A stretch of DNA of 64,000 nucleotides from Pelomonas sp963422775. GTDB lineage: Bacteria > Pseudomonadota > Gammaproteobacteria > Burkholderiales > Burkholderiaceae_C. The notes beneath the pieces were generated by a model. The model saw only the letters and a program-made list of their open reading frames with translations, ran no database searches and was not told the origin of the DNA. How positions within the stretch are numbered: the first letter of the stretch is position 1; every line of letters begins with the position of its first letter. The position numbers and the translations under genes are program-made. This document shows, one piece after another, positions 48,398 to 56,916 of this stretch. The DNA lies in assembly GCA_963422775.4 (NCBI GenBank), contig CAUJSJ030000088.1, forward strand, positions 1-64,000, in the 5' to 3' direction.

Positions 48398-50646
48398 TGA
48401 AACTCGACGACCTCAACAACGCCAGCGCCGCCGACTTCGTCGCGCTGCTGGACGGTACCTACGAACACTCGCCCTGGATCGCCGAGCGCGCGGCGGCAGC
48501 CCGGCCCTTCAAGACGCTCGCAGCGCTGAAGGTGGCGCTGGCCCGCGTGGTGCGCGAGGCCAGCGTGGACGAGCAACTCGGCCTGATCCGCGCCCACCCC
48601 GAGCTGGCGGGCAAGGCGGCCGTGGCCGGCGAGCTGACGGCGGAGTCAACGAACGAGCAGCAGAAGGCGGGGCTGACGGCCTGCACGCCGGAAGAGTTCG
48701 CCAGGCTGCAAAAGCTCAACGCGGACTACAACGCCCGTTTCGGCTTCCCGTTCATCCTGGCCGTGCGCGGGCCGCGTGGCACGGGCTTCACACGTGCCGA
48801 GATCATCGCCACCTTCGAGCGCCGCCTGCGCGCCCACCCGGACCTGGAGCGCGCCGAATGCCTGCGCCAGATCCACCGCATCGCCGAGATCCGGCTCAAC
48901 GACAAGTTCGGCGTCGAGCCCAAGCTGGGCCAGCAGCTCTGGGACTGGGCGGCCGAGCTGGCCGCGCACAGCGAAGCCGAAGACATCCTGACCTGCACCT
49001 ACGCCACGCCCACGCACACGGCCGTCGCCGGGCAGCTGATGGCGTGGATGCGCGACTGCGGCTTTGACGAGGTCAGCCGCGATGCCGTCGGCAATGTCGT
49101 CGGCGTCTACAACGGCACGGGCGATGTCCCCACACAAAAGAGACTGCTCACCGGCAGCCACTACGACACCGTGCGCCGCGCCGGCCGCTTCGACGGGCGG
49201 CTGGGCATCTTCGTGCCGATGCTGGTCGTGCGCGAGCTGCACCGCGCCGGCGAGCGCCTGCCGTTCGGCATCGAGGTCGTCGGCTTTTCCGAAGAAGAGG
49301 GCCAGCGCTACCCGGCCACCTTCCTCGCGTCCAGCGCGCTGGTCGGCAGATTCGATGCGGCATGGCTCGACCAGACCGATGCGGCCGGCATCACATTGCG
49401 CGACGCGATGCAGGCGGCGGGCCTGCCGGGCACGATGGACGCCATCACTGCCTGCATGCGCGACCCGTCACGCTACCTCGGCTTCGTCGAAGTCCACATC
49501 GAACAAGGCCCGGTGCTGGACAGCCTGGACCTGCCGCTGGGCATCGTCACCAGCATCAACGGCAGCCGCCGCTACACCGGCGAGATCGTCGGCCTGGCCA
49601 GCCATGCCGGCACGACGCCCATGGGCCAGCGCCGCGATGCGGCGGCGGGCGTGGCCGAGCTGATCCTGCTTGCCGAGCAGCGCGCTTCCGCCGTGCCCGA
49701 CGTGGTCGCCACGGTGGGCATGCTGGAAGTGCCTTCGGGCTCCATCAACGTCATCCCCGGCCGCTGCAGGTTCAGCCTGGACCTGCGCGCGACGACGGAT
49801 GCGGCGCGCGATTCACTGGATGCCGACGTGCGCGCCAAGCTCGACGAGATCTGCCAGCGCCGCGGCCTGAGCTGCACGCTACAGCCGACGATGGCGGCCA
49901 ATGCCGCACCGAGCGACGCAGCCTGGCAGGCGCGCTGGGAGGCTGCCGTCGCTGAGCTGGGCCTACCCATCCACCGCCTGCCCTCGGGCGCCGGCCATGA
50001 CGCGATGAAGCTGCACGAGCTGCTGCCCCAGGCCATGCTGTTCGTGCGCGGCGGCAATGGCGGCATCAGCCACAACCCGCTGGAGTCGGTGACGGTGGAT
50101 GACGCGGAGCTGGCGGTGCAGGCGTTCCAGCAGTTGTTGGAAACCCGCGCGACCTCAGCGCCAGTGGAACTGGTCACCCTGCGGCCTGAACACCGCCAGG
50201 CCTATCGCGAAGGCCGCGACCGCCTTGCGGCCCTGCTGCGGGTCCAGCTGCCCGAGGGCTGGCCCCAGTTCCCCGAGTTCTTCGACAGCGATGCACTGCC
50301 CGACCTCGGCAGCGATTGGCCCGCCTGTTTCTTCATCGACCGCGCCGCTGGCAGCCTGGTAGGCAACGGTGGCTTCACCGGCCCGCCGGATGCTGAAGGC
50401 CGCGTCGAGATCGGTTATGAGATCGCACCGGCCTGGCGTGGCCGCGGCTACGCAACGCGTGCCGCGCAAGCCCTGGTCGATCTCGCGCGCAGCCGACCCG
50501 GCGTGCGCGCGGTGCAGGCTCACACCCTGGCCGAGGTCAATGCATCGAATGCCGTGCTGCGCAAGCTCGGCATGCAATTCATGGCCGAACTACCCAACGA
50601 GGAAGTCGGCAAGGTCTGGCTTTGGCGCCTGGACCTCCAACCCTGA
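48394..50646 (+). CDS. UraD-AllC-GNAT fusion: OHCU decarboxylase, allantoate amidohydrolase and acetyltransferase domain
   Basis: A 750-residue three-domain protein. Residues 1 to about 170 are OHCU decarboxylase (UraD), with the catalytic His in YEHSPWIAERA and ELAGKAA. Residues about 178-588 are an M20-family allantoate amidohydrolase (AllC) with metal motifs SHYDTVRRAGRFDG, SEEEGQRYP, VHIEQGP and SHAGTTPMGQRRDA, and a late GGISHNP. Residues about 590-750 are a GNAT acetyltransferase with the acetyl-CoA motif PAWRGRGYATRAAQAL. The first two steps are non-consecutive in the pathway, with PuuE between them. The target of the acetyltransferase is unknown. It is coupled to puuE by a 4-base overlap. 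Confidence 0.93.
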   Translation: MMKLDDLNNASAADFVALLDGTYEHSPWIAERAAAARPFKTLAALKVALARVVREASVDEQLGLIRAHPELAGKAAVAGELTAESTNEQQKAGLTACTPEEFARLQKLNADYNARFGFPFILAVRGPRGTGFTRAEIIATFERRLRAHPDLERAECLRQIHRIAEIRLNDKFGVEPKLGQQLWDWAAELAAHSEAEDILTCTYATPTHTAVAGQLMAWMRDCGFDEVSRDAVGNVVGVYNGTGDVPTQKRLLTGSHYDTVRRAGRFDGRLGIFVPMLVVRELHRAGERLPFGIEVVGFSEEEGQRYPATFLASSALVGRFDAAWLDQTDAAGITLRDAMQAAGLPGTMDAITACMRDPSRYLGFVEVHIEQGPVLDSLDLPLGIVTSINGSRRYTGEIVGLASHAGTTPMGQRRDAAAGVAELILLAEQRASAVPDVVATVGMLEVPSGSINVIPGRCRFSLDLRATTDAARDSLDADVRAKLDEICQRRGLSCTLQPTMAANAAPSDAAWQARWEAAVAELGLPIHRLPSGAGHDAMKLHELLPQAMLFVRGGNGGISHNPLESVTVDDAELAVQAFQQLLETRATSAPVELVTLRPEHRQAYREGRDRLAALLRVQLPEGWPQFPEFFDSDALPDLGSDWPACFFIDRAAGSLVGNGGFTGPPDAEGRVEIGYEIAPAWRGRGYATRAAQALVDLARSRPGVRAVQAHTLAEVNASNAVLRKLGMQFMAELPNEEVGKVWLWRLDLQP

Positions 50647-50653
50647 CATCGAC

Positions 50654-51883
50654 ATGACTCCCAATCCTTCTACCGATGACTGGGTCGCCGGCCGCTTCGA
50701 CGATGAAGTCCGCTTCCTCCAGGCCCTTGTCCGCGTCCCCACCGACACCCCGCCGGGCAACAACGCGCCACATGCCTACCGCACGGCCGAGCTTCTGACC
50801 GAACTCGGCTTCGAGGTCGAAAAGCACGCCGTGCCGGCTACTGACGTGCAGGCCGCCGGCATGCAGTCCATCACCAACCTGATCGTGCGCCACCGCTTCT
50901 CCGACGACGGCCCGACGATTGCGCTCAACGCCCACGGCGACGTGGTGCCGCCCGGGGAAGGCTGGACGCACGACCCCTACGGCGCCGAGATCGCCGACGG
51001 CAAGCTCTATGGCCGCGCGTCGGCCGTCAGCAAGAGCGATTTCGCGACCTACACCTTCGCGCTGCTGGCGCTGAAGAACTCCGGTCTGCGACTCAAAGGT
51101 GCGGTGGAGCTGCACTTCACCTACGACGAGGAGTTCGGCGGCGAACTGGGCCCAGGCTGGCTGCTCGCCCAAGGCGTGACCAAGCCCGACTTCCTGATCG
51201 CCGCCGGCTTCAGCTACCAGGTCGTCACGGCCCACAACGGCTGCCTGCAGATGGAGGTGACGCTGCACGGCCTGGCTTCGCATGCGGCCTACCCAAGCAC
51301 GGGCATCGACGCGCTGCAGGCGGCCAACAAGCTGCTGACCGCGCTGTACGCCCACAACGACGTGCTGAAGATGCGCCGCTCGGAGGTGGCCGGCATTACC
51401 CACCCGTATCTGAACGTGGGCCGCATCGAGGGCGGCAGCAACACCAATGTCGTGCCCGGCAAGGTCGTCATCAAGCTGGACCGCCGCATGATTCCCGAGG
51501 AAGACCCGGCCGCGGTGGAAGCCGAGGTGCGCGTGCTGATCGAGAACACGGTCGCGCAAAGCCCCGGCATCAAGCTCGACATCAAGCGCCTGCTGCTCGC
51601 CAACTCCATGAAGCCCCTGCCCGGCGCCGCACCGCTGGTCGCCGCGCTGCAGAAGCACGGCCAGGCGGTGTTCGGCGAGGAGATTCCAACCTCGGGCACG
51701 CCGCTGTACACCGACGTGCGCCTGTACACGGCCCACGGCATTCCGGCCGCCATCTACGGCGCCGGCCCGCGAACGGTGCTGGAGAGCAATGCCAAGCGGG
51801 CGGACGAGCACCTGGTGCTGGACGACCTGAAGCGCGCGACCCAGGTGGTTGCGCGCGCCGTCGCCGAGCTACTGGCCGCCTGA
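50654..51883 (+). CDS. M20-family peptidase/deacylase-like protein with altered metal site
   Basis: A 409-residue protein of the M20 (ArgE/DapE) fold. The first ligand motif AHGDVVPPGEGW is intact, and so is the catalytic pair in TYDEEFGGELG. The usual DMK motif, whose Asp bridges the two metals, reads AVSK here. The usual Glu-Pro ligand position falls in AAGFSYQ. The final His region reads LESNAKRADEH. Either the metals are held differently or the protein is not a classical hydrolase. It follows the UraD-AllC fusion by 7 bases, so a role in ureido or N-carbamoyl compound metabolism is possible. Confidence 0.85.
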   Translation: MTPNPSTDDWVAGRFDDEVRFLQALVRVPTDTPPGNNAPHAYRTAELLTELGFEVEKHAVPATDVQAAGMQSITNLIVRHRFSDDGPTIALNAHGDVVPPGEGWTHDPYGAEIADGKLYGRASAVSKSDFATYTFALLALKNSGLRLKGAVELHFTYDEEFGGELGPGWLLAQGVTKPDFLIAAGFSYQVVTAHNGCLQMEVTLHGLASHAAYPSTGIDALQAANKLLTALYAHNDVLKMRRSEVAGITHPYLNVGRIEGGSNTNVVPGKVVIKLDRRMIPEEDPAAVEAEVRVLIENTVAQSPGIKLDIKRLLLANSMKPLPGAAPLVAALQKHGQAVFGEEIPTSGTPLYTDVRLYTAHGIPAAIYGAGPRTVLESNAKRADEHLVLDDLKRATQVVARAVAELLAA

Positions 51884-53149
51884 CGCGACTCTCAGCATTT
51901 CGCGACGCTCGGCCAGTTCGGCCGGCGGCCAAGGGCTCCAGCTGAGGTTCTGGGCGTACATCCCGTACAGAGCCTGCAGGTTGCCCAGCACCTGCGGGTC
52001 GCGCGGCGACAAGGCCAGGGCGGCCAGCAGGCGTTGCGACAACTGCTCCGCCGCCGCAGCGCCGGGCGCGGCGCCCGCCAGCGAGGCGACGGCCGCGAGG
52101 TTGGTGCCCGCCGCACTCGCCGGCAGGCGTTGCAACGCGGCGCCGAACAGCTCGGCCGCCTCGGCACGACGCCCCTGCGTCCAGGCGACCTGGCCGCGCA
52201 GCGCCGCACCCAGGCCCCAGGCGCTGGGCGCCAGGTCGGCTGGCACGGCCTTTTCGTAGCGGGTGAGGCCCGCATCGACGGCACGCGCCACGCGCTCACG
52301 CTCGGCGGGCTGCAGGCCACCCACCTGCAGGCGCAGCCAGCCGGCGATGGCGTCGGCAAAGTCCAGCTCCGGCAGCCAGCGCGCCAGCTGCCATTCCGCC
52401 ACGTCGCCGGCCGCGCCGGCGCGCATCCAGCCGGCCGGCAGGCCCGGGCGCATGGGCGCAACGCGCATCCAGTCGCCGCGCGCCTCGACGATGGCATACG
52501 GGAAGCTCTGGTAGACCGAGCGCCCGATCTCCACCCCGGGCGCGGTGTCGCTGGGCTGCTGGCGCACCTGCAGCGCGGCGCGCGAAGCCTTGTCGATGCT
52601 CGCCAGCTCGTCGAGCCGGATGCGCCGTGGCGCAAAGGACAGCGCCTGGGTCGGCAGCGTGGCCTCGAACTTCGCGCCGGCCCAGTCGATGCTTATCGTC
52701 TCGGGCGCCAGGCCCTGCGCGCCCTGGCGCGCGAAGCGCAGATAGGTCTGCAGGAAGAGCTCGCCGTCCTGCTCGAACAGGCGGCCCCAGATGGCCAGCA
52801 CCGCCTTGCCGCGCTCGAGTTTGCCGGTGCCGGCGCCGGTCTGGCTGACGGTGGCGAGCACGCGATCGACGTCGCAGAGCCGGCTCGGGTCGGCCACCAG
52901 GTCCACGGCGCCCACGGAGCTGTACTTCAACATCGCCATCAGCAGCTGCAGGTGGGCCAGTGAGGAGATCTGCCGGCTGGCAGCCTGCACGGTCGCGTCC
53001 CGGGCGCCATCGGCGCGCCAGGGCAGCACCAGCGCGTTCACCGCGGCGCCGCGGAAGACGACGGGGTCGGAGCAGGCGCGGATGTCCATAGCCCGCGCCG
53101 GCAGCGCGCAGGCCAGGGCCAGCGACAGGAGTGCAAGGACGCGCCGCAT
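51869..53149 (-). CDS. Secreted protein with SH3-like segment, unknown function
   Basis: A 426-residue protein with a signal peptide (MRRVLALLSLALACALPARA). The N-terminal half (MDIRACSDPVVFRGAAVNALVLPW) resembles no family I know. The middle segment QSFPYAIVEARGDWMRVAP looks like a bacterial SH3-type strand pattern. The C-terminal part is helical and repeat-like, suggesting TPRs. It is the last of three minus-strand genes (54577 to 51869) that overlap or nearly touch. Its stop overlaps the M20 gene by 15 bases in convergent orientation. Confidence 0.72.
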   Translation of the reverse strand: MRRVLALLSLALACALPARAMDIRACSDPVVFRGAAVNALVLPWRADGARDATVQAASRQISSLAHLQLLMAMLKYSSVGAVDLVADPSRLCDVDRVLATVSQTGAGTGKLERGKAVLAIWGRLFEQDGELFLQTYLRFARQGAQGLAPETISIDWAGAKFEATLPTQALSFAPRRIRLDELASIDKASRAALQVRQQPSDTAPGVEIGRSVYQSFPYAIVEARGDWMRVAPMRPGLPAGWMRAGAAGDVAEWQLARWLPELDFADAIAGWLRLQVGGLQPAERERVARAVDAGLTRYEKAVPADLAPSAWGLGAALRGQVAWTQGRRAEAAELFGAALQRLPASAAGTNLAAVASLAGAAPGAAAAEQLSQRLLAALALSPRDPQVLGNLQALYGMYAQNLSWSPWPPAELAERREMLRVASGGQ

Positions 53150-53937
53150 CACTGGCCTCCCGCGCAAGGCTGGGCGGGGTTCTGCAGCCGCAGCAGCCCG
53201 GTCTTGGGGTAGGCCGCATCGGCCAGCGCCTCGCGCAGCGTGCGGGCGGCGCTGTCCTGCACGAAGCCGTGCAGTGCGGTCAGGTCGGTCTTGCTGCGGC
53301 CGGTGATGGGGCGCTTGAGCATGGCGCCCAGCAGGCTGGCCGCGCGGCACAGGTTGGCGTGGGCCGGCTCGTAGGCGTGCTCGCGCAGCAGCTTCAGGCC
53401 CAGGGCGCTGGCGATGAAGGCGTCCAGGTCCAGCGGCTTGGAGATGAGCTGCACGGCGTCCGTCGTCGGTACGGCGCCGGCCTCGGGGTAGCGCAGGCGT
53501 TGCAACCCGGCCGGCACGGTCTCACGCTGGTCGGCCGCGAAGCGCAGCGGCACCAGCAGGTAGTTGATCTGCGCCGAGAGCACCGGCGGCGTGCCGTCGC
53601 GGTCGACGACGCCCCAGACCTCCAGCAGCACGCGCTGGTCGTTGAGCTGCTCGACGAGCTCGGCGCTGAACTCGCTGCCGTCCAGCGCCGGCGCGCGCTT
53701 GGGGCAGGCGCGAAAGGCCACCGGTGTGGCGCCGGGGTTGATCCAGCGCTCGTCGCGTTCCTGGTCCAGCTCGAACTGCAGCTTGTTCAGGAAGCGGTCG
53801 ATGGCCGCGCGGTCGGGCATGGCCGCGCCGCTGGGCTCGCTGAGCAGCACCGTGAAGCGGCCCGGCGCCGGCGGGCAATTCACGACGGCGGCCTGGGCAT
53901 GGGCGCAGAACAGAAAGGCGAGAACGGCAGTTCTCAT
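53149..53937 (-). CDS. Secreted hypothetical protein
   Basis: A 262-residue protein with a short signal peptide (MRTAVLAFLFCAHAQA), followed by VVNCPPAPGRFTVLLSEP. Cysteines at the start, middle (FRACPKRAP) and end (AQPCAGG) may form disulfides. The pattern RSKTDLTALHGFVQDSA and neighbouring helices have no family I recognise. Its stop overlaps the start of the downstream gene by one base (TGATG), and its start is 4 bases from the stop of the upstream gene. Confidence 0.72.
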   Translation of the reverse strand: MRTAVLAFLFCAHAQAAVVNCPPAPGRFTVLLSEPSGAAMPDRAAIDRFLNKLQFELDQERDERWINPGATPVAFRACPKRAPALDGSEFSAELVEQLNDQRVLLEVWGVVDRDGTPPVLSAQINYLLVPLRFAADQRETVPAGLQRLRYPEAGAVPTTDAVQLISKPLDLDAFIASALGLKLLREHAYEPAHANLCRAASLLGAMLKRPITGRSKTDLTALHGFVQDSAARTLREALADAAYPKTGLLRLQNPAQPCAGGQ

Positions 53938-53941
53938 GGCA

Positions 53942-54577
53942 TCACTCCAGGTTGCTGATGGCTTCGTCCACCGCCTGCTTCAGCCGAGGATAGGCCTCGG
54001 CCGGCGCGGCAATGTCGCCGCCGATGCGCTGGCGCAGCTCGTCGGGCTTGCCGGCCACGGCGGCGTTGACCAGGTCGCGGTAGCGGCGCAGCTGCGGCAG
54101 GGCCTTGCTGCAGCCGTTGTCGCCGATGAGGCCGACCAGGCTGCGGTGGGCGCCGATGTCGTAGTGCTGGTTGCGCTTGAGCAGCAGCGGCGGCAGCACG
54201 CGGCACAGCAGTTGCGGGTCGCGCACCGCCATGGCCTCCAGGCCGCGCGTGGCTGCCACGGCATGCAGATCGGTGCGGCGCAGCTCCATCAGCAGGGCTG
54301 GCAGCGCGGGTTCGCCGAAGGAGGCCAGCACGACGGCGCCATTGTTGAGCTTGCCGAGGTCTTCTTCCTCGGTGAGCTTTTGCAACAGCGCCAGCATTTC
54401 CTTGGTGTAGCTCAGGTCGAGCTGGCGCTGCTTGATGGCCAGGTCCACCGAGTCCTTGATCCAGAAGCCCAGCACCAGCACGACGATGCTGGCCAGCAGC
54501 TTGGGCGCCTCCGCACCCATCCAGCCAAGCAGGCGAGCGGGCCAGGGTTTGGGTGGCAAGGGGGTGGCGGCATCCAT
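53942..54577 (-). CDS. Membrane-anchored helical-repeat protein, unknown function
   Basis: A 211-residue protein with one N-terminal span (LLASIVVLVLGFWIKDSVD) and a helical C-terminal domain with HEAT-like repeats (GEPALPALLMELRRTDLHAV and DPQLLCRVLPPLLLKRN). The anchor places the repeat domain on one face of the membrane. It is the first gene of the three-gene operon, whose products look like a membrane scaffold plus two secreted partners. The operon's role is unknown. Confidence 0.72.
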   Translation of the reverse strand: MDAATPLPPKPWPARLLGWMGAEAPKLLASIVVLVLGFWIKDSVDLAIKQRQLDLSYTKEMLALLQKLTEEEDLGKLNNGAVVLASFGEPALPALLMELRRTDLHAVAATRGLEAMAVRDPQLLCRVLPPLLLKRNQHYDIGAHRSLVGLIGDNGCSKALPQLRRYRDLVNAAVAGKPDELRQRIGGDIAAPAEAYPRLKQAVDEAISNLE

Positions 54578-54624
54578 GGGCGCAGTGTGTGCCGCCCGTC
54601 ACGCAACGCACAACCCCAAATCAG

Positions 54625-55173
54625 CTACGCGTTTGTGCGGGCGTCCGCGATGGCCGCATTGACGTGCTCGAGGATGAAATCCAGGCTGCCCTCTCCCCAG
54701 CCGCGCTGGGTGGCCGCCACCGTGGCGTCGGCCCGCACCACGACCGTGTAGGGCAACGAGCCCGGCTTGGCGAAAGCCTTGGCAGCGGCTTGGTCCGGGT
54801 CGTAGGTCAGCACGACCTGGCTGGACTCGGACAGCGCGCGGTGCAACTTGCGGAAGACCGCCCTCTCCTCGACGTTCACGGCGATGACGCGCAGGCGATC
54901 CTTGCTCGTGGCGCCCTGCAGCCGATCCAGCACGGGCAGCTCGTTACGGCAATGCGGGCACCAGGCGGCCCAGAAGAAGACGACAACGGGCATGCCGGCG
55001 TAGTCGGCCAGGCTCAGCGCCTTGCCGTCCAGCGTCTGGCCAAGCGGTGCGTCCGACGCGACCCGCGCCAGCGTCTTGGGCTTGGCGGCCTCCTCGGCCT
55101 GCGCGGCGCCGCTGCCCAGTGCAGCGAGGCCGGCCCAGGCCAACAGGCCGCGGCGGTGCAACTCGTCGTTCAT
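54625..55173 (-). CDS. TlpA-like thioredoxin-family protein
   Basis: A 182-residue exported redoxin. A twin-arginine-like N-terminus (HRRGLLAWAGLAALG) precedes the TlpA/AhpC-fold domain with Trp71-Cys-Pro-His-Cys75 (WCPHC). It fits periplasmic thiol-disulfide exchange, such as cytochrome c maturation. The cis-proline lies in GSLPYTVVV. It is divergent in style from the DsbD-linked redoxins because no DsbD gene is near. Confidence 0.87.
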   Translation of the reverse strand: MNDELHRRGLLAWAGLAALGSGAAQAEEAAKPKTLARVASDAPLGQTLDGKALSLADYAGMPVVVFFWAAWCPHCRNELPVLDRLQGATSKDRLRVIAVNVEERAVFRKLHRALSESSQVVLTYDPDQAAAKAFAKPGSLPYTVVVRADATVAATQRGWGEGSLDFILEHVNAAIADARTNA

Positions 55174-55263
55174 GCGTCTCCCTGGCGGCGCGCGTGCAGT
55201 GCCGGCGCCGTAACCATTTTAGGCAGCGGGCGCGCTGCGCGACGTTACGGCTTGTGCCGGCGG

Positions 55264-56316
55264 TCAGACCGACGGTTGCTGAGCGCGCCGGCGGCGCAGG
55301 GCCGCCCCCGTGAGGCCCAGGCCCGCCAGCAGCAGCGCACCGCTGGCCGGCTCGGGCACGGCGGTGGCGTTCAGGTAGTCCTGCAGGATCTGCGACGTGA
55401 ACTTCTGGTAGCCCGGCTGCGCCAGGATGTTGGTGTTCAGATTCCAGCCGATGGCGTCGAACAGGGCCAGGTCCTGGGCGGTCACGATGCCCTCCTGGCA
55501 CAGGCCGCCGGTCGGGTCCATGATGCCGATCTGCAGCGTCGAGATGGTGCAGGTCACGCCGTCGTGCTGGCGCGGCGCCTCCTGCCAATGCGAGGTTTGG
55601 AAGCCGTCGGCGCCGTTTGCGAAGTCCGAACGGCCGAACACCTCGCTGACGCCGCCATCGATGGAGAAGTACGGCGAGCCGCCCCACAGCATGCTGAAGG
55701 CGCCGTTCTGGTAGCGGAACATGTCCGTGTTGGCCGGCCGCGAGGCATTGGTGGAGTTGCTGCCGACGTTGCTCGTGAAGCCCAGCGCGTGGCCCATCTC
55801 GTGCACGGCGACGCTGACGAAGTCCGACGACACCGTCGCGAAGCCGTCGCGCGTGTCGAAGTCGAAGGGCCGGGCGCTGTTGAAGGTGATGGTGGCGTCG
55901 AGCGCGCCCGCGGTGCCGGTGTACAGACCCAGCGCCTTCTGCAGCGCGGTGTTCAGCGTCACGTTGGCGTTGGAGAAGGTGGCCAGGTTGGCCGTCGCGA
56001 CGAGGTCCAGCGACGTGGACGCATCGGCTGTGATGGCGGTGCGCCAGGCGGCCTGCGTCTTCTGGCCAGACGAGCTGGCGGTCTGGCCCAGCGTCGTGGG
56101 GGCAAAGCCCACCGTCGTGAAGCCCACGTTGAAGTTCAGCGTGACGTTGTCCGTCAGCACGGACTCCCAGTACCTGGCCGCGGCCGAGAACCCGACGTAA
56201 GCCGCGGTGCCCTGCTCGACCCCACCCGTGTTGATGAGGTTGATGGTGAGCGCGTGAGCACCCGGAACGGCCAGCAGCGCGGTGCAAGCACTGGCGAGGA
56301 GTTGGCGCAACTTCAT
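55264..56316 (-). CDS. PEP-CTERM metalloprotease (NF038122-like)
   Basis: A 350-residue secreted protein. A signal peptide ends near HALT. The zinc-protease motif is His172-Glu-x2-His176 in VHEMGHALGF, followed by a metzincin-type turn later in the sequence (IMDPTGG). The C-terminus carries a PEP-CTERM sorting signal (VPEPASGALLLAGLGLTGAALRRRR), so the protein is handled by an exosortase and associates with the envelope or matrix. Two hairpins lie 26-78 bases upstream of the start. Confidence 0.87.
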   Translation of the reverse strand: MKLRQLLASACTALLAVPGAHALTINLINTGGVEQGTAAYVGFSAAARYWESVLTDNVTLNFNVGFTTVGFAPTTLGQTASSSGQKTQAAWRTAITADASTSLDLVATANLATFSNANVTLNTALQKALGLYTGTAGALDATITFNSARPFDFDTRDGFATVSSDFVSVAVHEMGHALGFTSNVGSNSTNASRPANTDMFRYQNGAFSMLWGGSPYFSIDGGVSEVFGRSDFANGADGFQTSHWQEAPRQHDGVTCTISTLQIGIMDPTGGLCQEGIVTAQDLALFDAIGWNLNTNILAQPGYQKFTSQILQDYLNATAVPEPASGALLLAGLGLTGAALRRRRAQQPSV

Positions 56317-56341
56317 CGGGATCCCTTGTGGAGACTGGGCG

Positions 56342-56394
56342 TGTCAGTTACCCAAACTGACATGGAAGGCGTGCCGGTTACCCAAACGGCACGC
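56342..56394. promoter_or_regulatory. Twin hairpins sharing the loop GTTACCCAAAC, upstream of the PEP-CTERM metalloprotease
   Basis: Two inverted repeats stand in tandem: 56342-56349 pairs with 56355-56362, and 56369-56376 pairs with 56387-56394. Both enclose the same 11-mer GTTACCCAAAC, at 56347-56357 and 56377-56387, exactly 30 bp apart. Two whole-helix repeats on one DNA face suggest two binding sites for the same dimeric regulator or an RNA-level element. They lie 26-78 bases from the minus-strand start at 56316. Confidence 0.5.
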
Positions 56395-56491
56395 GGCGGA
56401 TGCTAGGCGGACGTTCGTGCGGCGGCAATGCTGGTTTCGTCCCACGAGCCCGCGACAGCGTCAACCCTAGCCCACCTAGAATGCTTGGCCC

Positions 56492-56890
56492 ATGACTGCC
56501 CTGCCCCGCGCCCGCACCCGCCGCCAGACCTGGTGGCTGCTGGCCGTGTTCGTGCTGGCCATGCTGGCCCCGGGCTTCAGCGCCGCGCTGGCGCACGCAC
56601 GGGGCGACTTCTCTGCCTGGCAGGACATCTGCCGCGCACCGTCTGCCAGTTCGGCGGGGCAGCAGAGCCAACCCGCCGAGCCGGGCGGCGCCGGGCTCAA
56701 GCTGCTGGCCCAGGGCCACTGCCCGGCCTGCCATCTGGGCCACGCCGACCTGGCTCCACCGCCCGTGCCAGCACCGTTGGCGCTGCGTGCGGATGTGGTG
56801 CTGGAGGCCCCCGAGCGTTTCTGGACCGCACCGGTCACCGCCCACGCCTGGCGCCCTGCCAGCGCACGCGCCCCACCCGGGCTGATCTGA
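56492..56890 (+). CDS. DUF2946-family protein
   Basis: A 132-residue protein of the DUF2946 type. It has an N-terminal signal or anchor span (WWLLAVFVLAMLAPGFSAAL) and a Cys/His motif GHCPACHLGH near residue 75 that could bind a metal. DUF2946 genes are commonly found beside TonB receptors and copper genes, as here. The role in metal handling is inferred from the motif and the neighbours. Confidence 0.78.
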   Translation: MTALPRARTRRQTWWLLAVFVLAMLAPGFSAALAHARGDFSAWQDICRAPSASSAGQQSQPAEPGGAGLKLLAQGHCPACHLGHADLAPPPVPAPLALRADVVLEAPERFWTAPVTAHAWRPASARAPPGLI

Positions 56891-56916
56891 GTCTCCCGCG
56901 CTGCCGGGCCGATGAG

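Noticed and set aside
56342..56394. Interpretation of the twin hairpins as a sigma-54 promoter of the PEP-CTERM type
   Set aside because: A GTGCC-like element is present, but the spacing to a TTGC box does not match the -24/-12 consensus.
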